From: an uncultured Collinsella sp.
Lineage (GTDB): Bacteria; Actinomycetota; Coriobacteriia; Coriobacteriales; Coriobacteriaceae
Length of the DNA stretch: 64,000 nt
Direction: 5' to 3'
Assembly: GCA_900540945.1 (NCBI GenBank)
Contig: UQHQ01000001.1
Location: 62,001 to 126,000 of the forward strand
Shown: one piece after another, positions 60,524 to 64,000 of the stretch
How the letters are laid out: each line of letters opens with the position of its first letter
How positions within the stretch are numbered: the stretch's first letter is position 1
Made by a program: the position numbers and the translations under genes
Notes under the pieces: model-generated
Told to the model about the DNA's origin: nothing
Seen by the model: only the letters and a program-made list of their open reading frames with translations
The model's database searches: none

Positions 60524-60745
60524 GGCGTCAGCCAACGAAAACCCGGTCTGCCCCAAAGTCACCGCAGGCCGCGCCGCCGAAGGCCGGGCGCAAGGTTTTC
60601 GTAGATTCCGCACGAGCCGGAAAGCACTTAATGTGCTTTCCGAGCGAGCCCAGGACCTGACCGAGCGAAAACCTTGCGCCCGGCCTTCGGCGGCGCGGCC
60701 GGATGGTGGAATTGTGTGCAGCCAGGTTTTCCGTTGACCGACGCC
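60524..60745. repeat. 222-bp nested quasi-palindrome
   Basis: In the 505-bp gap after the aminotransferase. Core arms of 35 bp are perfect complements (60567-60601 and 60666-60700, including GCCGAAGGCCGGGCGCAAGG). Outside them are CACC/GGTG, AAAACC/GGTTTT and a 14-bp outermost pair (60524-60537 with 60732-60745, two mismatches). Inside is GGAAAGCAC-TTAAT-GTGCTTTCC (60619-60641). No protein is encoded. It lies 40 bp before the L10 leader. Confidence 0.88.
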
Positions 60746-60785
60746 GGGGTCCCCGCCATAATACTTTCGGTTCACGCACGAATCC

Positions 60786-60858
60786 GCTGCCAGAGACAGC
60801 CGGTGCAAACGGGCATCGCCCGCGAGCTTAATGGGATATCCCGCCAGCCGAGGTGGTC
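60786..60858 (+). promoter_or_regulatory. ribosomal protein L10 leader
   Basis: AGACAGCCGGTG, GGGC...GCCC, GAGCTTAATGGGA and CCAGCCGAGGT occur in the order of the known L10(L12)4-binding leader found upstream of rplJ in many Gram-positives. Free L10 complex binding here represses rplJ-rplL. Confidence 0.85.
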
Positions 60859-60876
60859 GAGTAGATATGTCTTCTC

Positions 60877-60913
60877 GCCCCCGTCGCTCATGCAGCGCGG
60901 GGGCTTTCTTTTT
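60877..60913 (+). terminator. attenuator after the L10 leader
   Basis: GCCCCCG-T-CGCT...AGCG-CGGGGGC followed by TTTCTTTTT, 65 bp before rplJ. With the leader it makes a transcription attenuation switch. Confidence 0.88.
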
Positions 60914-60978
60914 GGACATGCCCCCGTCACGTCCTTGTGGCGGACCGTGCCCGGAAAGAATTCGAGGAGGTGTAATTC

Positions 60979-61500
60979 ATGCCCCAGCAGTACAAAATCG
61001 ACAAGGTTGCAGAGATCGAGTCCCGTATCGCCGAGAACGCCGGTCTGTTCGTCGTCAACTACAACGGTCTGACGGTTAAGCAGGCTCAGGAGCTGCGTCA
61101 TCAGCTTCGCGAGTGCGGCGCCGAGATGAAGGTCTACAAGAACAACCTGGTCAAGATCGCTCTCAAGAACCAGGAGCAGCCCGAGCTCGACGAGATCCTC
61201 GCCGGCCCCGTCGCTTATGTGTTCTACGAGACCGAGCCGGTCGAGGCCGCTAAGACCCTTAAAGACTTCTCCGCTAAGTCCAAGGGCGTCCTTGAGATCA
61301 AGGGCGGTATCTCCGACGGCAAGGTCGTTTCCGCTGATGATGTTAAGGCTATCGCCGAGCTGCCCACCAAGGACCAGCTTCTCGGCCAGATCGCCGGTCT
61401 CATCTCCGGTTTCGCTCGCGACATCGCTGTCTGCGTCAACGGCGTTTCCTCTGGTCTCGCTCGTTCGATCCAGCAGGTCTCCGAGCAGAAGGCAGCCTAG
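60979..61500 (+). CDS. rplJ: 50S ribosomal protein L10
   Basis: 173 residues. L10 core: IAENAGLFVVNYNGLTVKQA, then LRHQLRECGAEMKVYKNNLV. The C-terminal helix that binds L7/L12 dimers ends in SIQQVSEQKAA. GAGGAGGT precedes ATG 60979. Forms the stalk with L7/L12, the next gene. Confidence 0.97.
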   Translation: MPQQYKIDKVAEIESRIAENAGLFVVNYNGLTVKQAQELRHQLRECGAEMKVYKNNLVKIALKNQEQPELDEILAGPVAYVFYETEPVEAAKTLKDFSAKSKGVLEIKGGISDGKVVSADDVKAIAELPTKDQLLGQIAGLISGFARDIAVCVNGVSSGLARSIQQVSEQKAA

Positions 61501-61602
61501 TCGCTGTTTTCACCCGCGGCGGCAACGCCGCACCCCTGGCGCATTCGCGCCGTGTTTTAACTGATCTCCGTGCACAGACACGGAAACCGAAAGGACTTAG
61601 AA

Positions 61603-61980
61603 ATGGCTAAGCTTACCACCGATGAGATCATCGATGCTCTTAAGGAAATGACCCTTCTCGAGGCTTCCGAGCTCGTTAAGGCTATCGAGGACACCTTCGG
61701 CGTTTCCGCCGCTGCTCCTGCCGCCGTTGTCGCCGCTCCCGCTGCTGGCGCTGCTGAGGCCGAGGAGAAGACCGAGTTTGACGTCGTGCTCGAGGGCTTC
61801 GGCGACAACAAGATCCAGGTCATCAAGGCCGTCCGTGAGCTCACCAACCTTGGCCTGAAGGAGGCCAAGGAGGTCGTCGAGGGCGCTCCCAAGGCTGTTC
61901 TCGAGGGTGCCAAGAAGGAGGACGCCGAGGCTGCCAAGGAGAAGCTCGAGGCTGCTGGCGCTGCTGTCACCCTCAAGTAA
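61603..61980 (+). CDS. rplL: 50S ribosomal protein L7/L12
   Basis: 125 residues: N-terminal dimer domain (TTDEIIDALKEMTLLEASEL), an Ala-rich hinge and a C-terminal factor-binding domain (GFGDNKIQVIKAVRELTNLG, then LKEAKEVVEGAPK). ATG 61603 follows AAAGGA; the upstream extension is rejected. Confidence 0.97.
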   Translation: MAKLTTDEIIDALKEMTLLEASELVKAIEDTFGVSAAAPAAVVAAPAAGAAEAEEKTEFDVVLEGFGDNKIQVIKAVRELTNLGLKEAKEVVEGAPKAVLEGAKKEDAEAAKEKLEAAGAAVTLK

Positions 61981-62007
61981 TCAGGCTTTCTCGCCAGATT
62001 TCTTTGC

Positions 62008-62041
62008 AGACGGGGTTCGCATTGCGAACCCCGTCTTTTTC
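62008..62041 (+). terminator. terminator after rplL
   Basis: AGACGGGGTTCGC and GCGAACCCCGTCT (13 bp) with a 3-nt loop, then TTTTT. The rest of the gap to galU (62042-62284) shows only an AT-rich TTAACGTTAA palindrome at 62184-62193, possibly part of the galU promoter region. Confidence 0.93.
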
Positions 62042-62284
62042 GTTTTGATCCCTCTATTTTGTTGGCTCGGCATACAAATTGCTGCCGCTTGCGGTGCTTT
62101 GGCGTTGCTACCGTTGGGCGATAAAATTGCACCATTCGAGCAATAATTTGCGTTGACCTGCTGAAGAATGGCGCTTGCCTACATTAACGTTAATTAACGG
62201 CGGTAAGATAAACCGGTATCGCAATTTGGTCTGCGGCCGCCGTGCCGCACGCACAGGGCGCATCCTGCGCCTGCGAAAGGATCC

Positions 62285-63202
62285 TTGAATAACATGAAGG
62301 CAATCATCCCCGCCGCCGGTCTTGGCACGCGTTTTCTGCCTGGCACCAAGTGCACGCCTAAAGAGATGCTGCCGGTGCTCGACAAACCGGTCATCCAGTA
62401 CGTCGTTGAGGAGGCGCTCGACCCCGATGAGGTCGACGATGCTATTATCGTCACCTCTCCTGGCAAGCCCGAGTTGCTGAGCTACTTCCAGCCCGATCGC
62501 TCGCTCGAGAACCTGCTTCGCGAGCGTGGCAAGGACGCCTACGCCGACGCCGTCGCCCATGCTGGTGGTATGCCGGTCGACTTCCGTTATCAGTACGAGC
62601 CCAAGGGCCTTGGCCACGCCATTCGCTCTGCCGCCGACGCTGTGGCAGGGGAGAACTTCCTGGTTCTTCTGGGCGATTACGTTGTGCCCAACCGTGACAT
62701 CTGCGACAAGATGCTTGCCGTCTCCAAGGAACACGGTGGCGCTTCTGTTATCGCCGTTGCCGCGTGCGCTCCCGAGGAGGTCAGCCGCTATGGCGTTATC
62801 GCCGGCGATCGCGTGGGCGCTCTCGAGGGCTTCGAGAATGCCGCCGACGACGAGCCCGGTGCCGTTTGGCGTATCGGCGGCCTGGTCGAGAAGCCCGCTC
62901 CCGAGGCGGCTCCGTCCAACCTGTACATCGTCGGTCGCTACCTGCTGAGCCCGTTGGTCATGGATCTGCTGGCCGATCAGCAGGCCGGTAAGGGCGGCGA
63001 GATCCAGCTGACCGACGCCATGGCCCGCTCGCTCGACCGCGAGGCCATGTATGCCGTCGTCATCGACCCGCTGTCGGGCTACGATACCGGTACCCCGTCT
63101 GGCTGGATGGCTACCAACGCCCTCATGGCTGCAAGCGATCCTCGCTTTGCCGGCGCCTTCTGGGATGCCATCGACGAGCGCGGCGGTTTGATGCGCAAAT
63201 AA
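62285..63202 (+). CDS. galU: UTP-glucose-1-phosphate uridylyltransferase
   Basis: 305 residues. Nucleotide-binding start KAIIPAAGLGTRFLPGTKCT, then PKEMLPVLDKPVIQYVVEEA and GNGGEIQLTDAM-type GKGGEIQLTDAM. Makes UDP-glucose for glycans and galactose use. TTG 62285 has AAAGGA at 4 bp; ATG 62294 (13 bp away) is an alternative start. It sits between rplJL and rpoB, where it is not usually found. Confidence 0.93.
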   Translation: MNNMKAIIPAAGLGTRFLPGTKCTPKEMLPVLDKPVIQYVVEEALDPDEVDDAIIVTSPGKPELLSYFQPDRSLENLLRERGKDAYADAVAHAGGMPVDFRYQYEPKGLGHAIRSAADAVAGENFLVLLGDYVVPNRDICDKMLAVSKEHGGASVIAVAACAPEEVSRYGVIAGDRVGALEGFENAADDEPGAVWRIGGLVEKPAPEAAPSNLYIVGRYLLSPLVMDLLADQQAGKGGEIQLTDAMARSLDREAMYAVVIDPLSGYDTGTPSGWMATNALMAASDPRFAGAFWDAIDERGGLMRK

Positions 63203-63223
63203 GCCTTTCGGGCATCGACATTT

Positions 63224-63257
63224 ACGGGTGCGGACTTCGGTTCGCGCCCGTTTTTTT
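63224..63257 (+). terminator. terminator after galU
   Basis: ACGGGTGCG and CGCGCCCGT (9 bp, one wobble) around GACTTCGGTT, followed by TTTTTTT. Confidence 0.93.
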
Positions 63258-63390
63258 ATAAGAGCTGCGATTGCCAGCCCTCTGTTCACAGAAAATATAT
63301 GAACAGGTGTTCGATGCATATCCATCTACCTGCATGTTTTCTGTCGAAAAACTTTGCTACTCCAAAAACTCAATCACGTCAAGGCTTTTC

Positions 63391-63418
63391 TTGCTCAACG
63401 GTCGGTACCTGATAAACT
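63391..63418 (+). promoter_or_regulatory. candidate rpoB promoter
   Basis: TTGCTC at 63391 and TAAACT at 63413 with a 16-bp spacer, about 75 bp before rpoB. Upstream, CTGTTCA...TGAACAG (about 63281-63305) forms an inverted repeat of unknown use. Confidence 0.45.
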
Positions 63419-63491
63419 ATTAGGTTGCGATAACTGGCGAAGCTATGCCTCGCCAATCCACCGAGCATTTCCGTGAAGGAGGAAAAACCTG

Positions 63492-64000
63492 GTGACCTAC
63501 GCATACACTGCCACTGAGCGCAAGCGCGTCAGCTTCGGGAAAATCCCGGAGGCCATGGAGCTCCCCAACCTTATCTCTGTTCAAAGGGAATCCTTTGAGC
63601 GTTTTAAGGACGAGGGCCTTCGTGAGGCGTTCAAGGAATCCAGCCCCATCCAGAGTCAGAACCATGTTCTCGAGGTTACCTTCGGCGAGCATCAGTTCGG
63701 CGACCCCGCGCACACCGTCGAGGAGTGCCGCGAGAAGGACATGACCTATCAGGCCCCGCTTCTGACTGACGTCCGTCTCACCAACAAGGAGACCGGCGAG
63801 ATCAAGGAGCAGCTCGTCTTTATGGGCGACTTCCCCATGATGACCGATCAGGGCACCTTCATCATCAACGGTACCGAGCGTATCGTCGTCTCGCAGCTCG
63901 TCCGCTCCCCGGGCGTGTACTACAGCTCCGAGATGGATTCGGGCAAGCAGATCTACAAGGCTCAGATCATCCCGTCCCGCGGTGCCTGGCTCGAGTTTGA
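63492..64000 (+). CDS. rpoB: DNA-directed RNA polymerase beta subunit, 3'-truncated
   Basis: The first 169 residues from a GTG start with AAGGAGG upstream. Typical RpoB beginning: FGKIPEAMELPNLISVQRES, then YQAPLLTDVRLTNKETGEIK, GDFPMMTDQGTFIINGTERI and SQLVRSPGVYY. The gene runs off the window; rpoC presumably follows. Confidence 0.97.
   Translation, partial: MTYAYTATERKRVSFGKIPEAMELPNLISVQRESFERFKDEGLREAFKESSPIQSQNHVLEVTFGEHQFGDPAHTVEECREKDMTYQAPLLTDVRLTNKETGEIKEQLVFMGDFPMMTDQGTFIINGTERIVVSQLVRSPGVYYSSEMDSGKQIYKAQIIPSRGAWLEF

Overview
The window looks like a chromosomal segment of a Coriobacteriia bacterium, most likely a Collinsella or close relative. The basis is high GC with GAG/CTG/GTC-rich codons, the order tuf - rpmG - tRNA-Trp - secE - nusG - rplK - rplA, a HAD/murI/rph/rdgB/dtd block, TTG and GTG starts, and mostly housekeeping genes of an anaerobic, sugar-using Gram-positive. 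The species call is inference; no 16S rRNA gene is present.

Layout. 1-6.2 kb: a 5'-truncated HAD phosphatase, murI, rph, rdgB, dtd, a Veg-like gene, ispE (broken by a 53-bp partial duplication), tRNA-Pro, tatA and greA. 6.2-16.5 kb: a lysyl-tRNA synthetase with an extra C-terminal tRNA-binding domain, a ThrE-type exporter, a DUF2798 membrane protein, and a 1,477-residue activase of the 2-hydroxyacyl-CoA dehydratase type followed by an overlapping TetR gene. 16.7-24.5 kb: clpC, a RelB/DinJ-PIN toxin-antitoxin pair, pepD, a HipBA pair with palindromic operators, and mntP. 24.7-30.2 kb: disA-ispD-ispF-cysS-(structured leader)-rlmB-yacP. 30.2-35 kb is the accessory island: a single-chain HTH-HipA protein, tRNA-Thr with a duplicated 3' end (att-like), ATGCAACA iterons, a frameshifted GmrSD-type (DUF262/DUF1524) gene, and two repeat arrays with no genes.

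35-39.4 kb holds tRNA-Tyr/Thr/Met, tuf, rpmG, tRNA-Trp, secE, nusG, rplK and rplA. 39.5-51.5 kb is mostly minus strand: a metallophosphoesterase overlapping a ParB-like/BMP fusion, an MscS channel, a cell-wall 5'-nucleotidase, a TrpXYZ-like ABC transporter, a WYL regulator, asnS and a glucose-type IIA protein. 51.7-60.5 kb: an esterase, feoAB (fused, with a DtxR-like operator), an MFS exporter, a GH13 glycosidase, a DNA glycosylase, an unknown gene and an aminotransferase. 60.5-64 kb: a 222-bp quasi-palindrome, the L10 leader with an attenuator, rplJ-rplL, galU and the start of rpoB. The usual rplKAJL-rpoB cluster is therefore split by about 21.5 kb.

The strongest unexplained signal is a set of intergenic palindromes. 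Several unrelated stems share a GGGGACAG-type core or a common outer arm, keep pairing through compensating base changes, and start on or next to stop codons. The second is an exact 80-bp-period array of three hairpins (34318-34534) with conserved arms and variable 25-nt loops beside the GmrSD-type gene. Functions are read from sequence motifs only; no searches were run.
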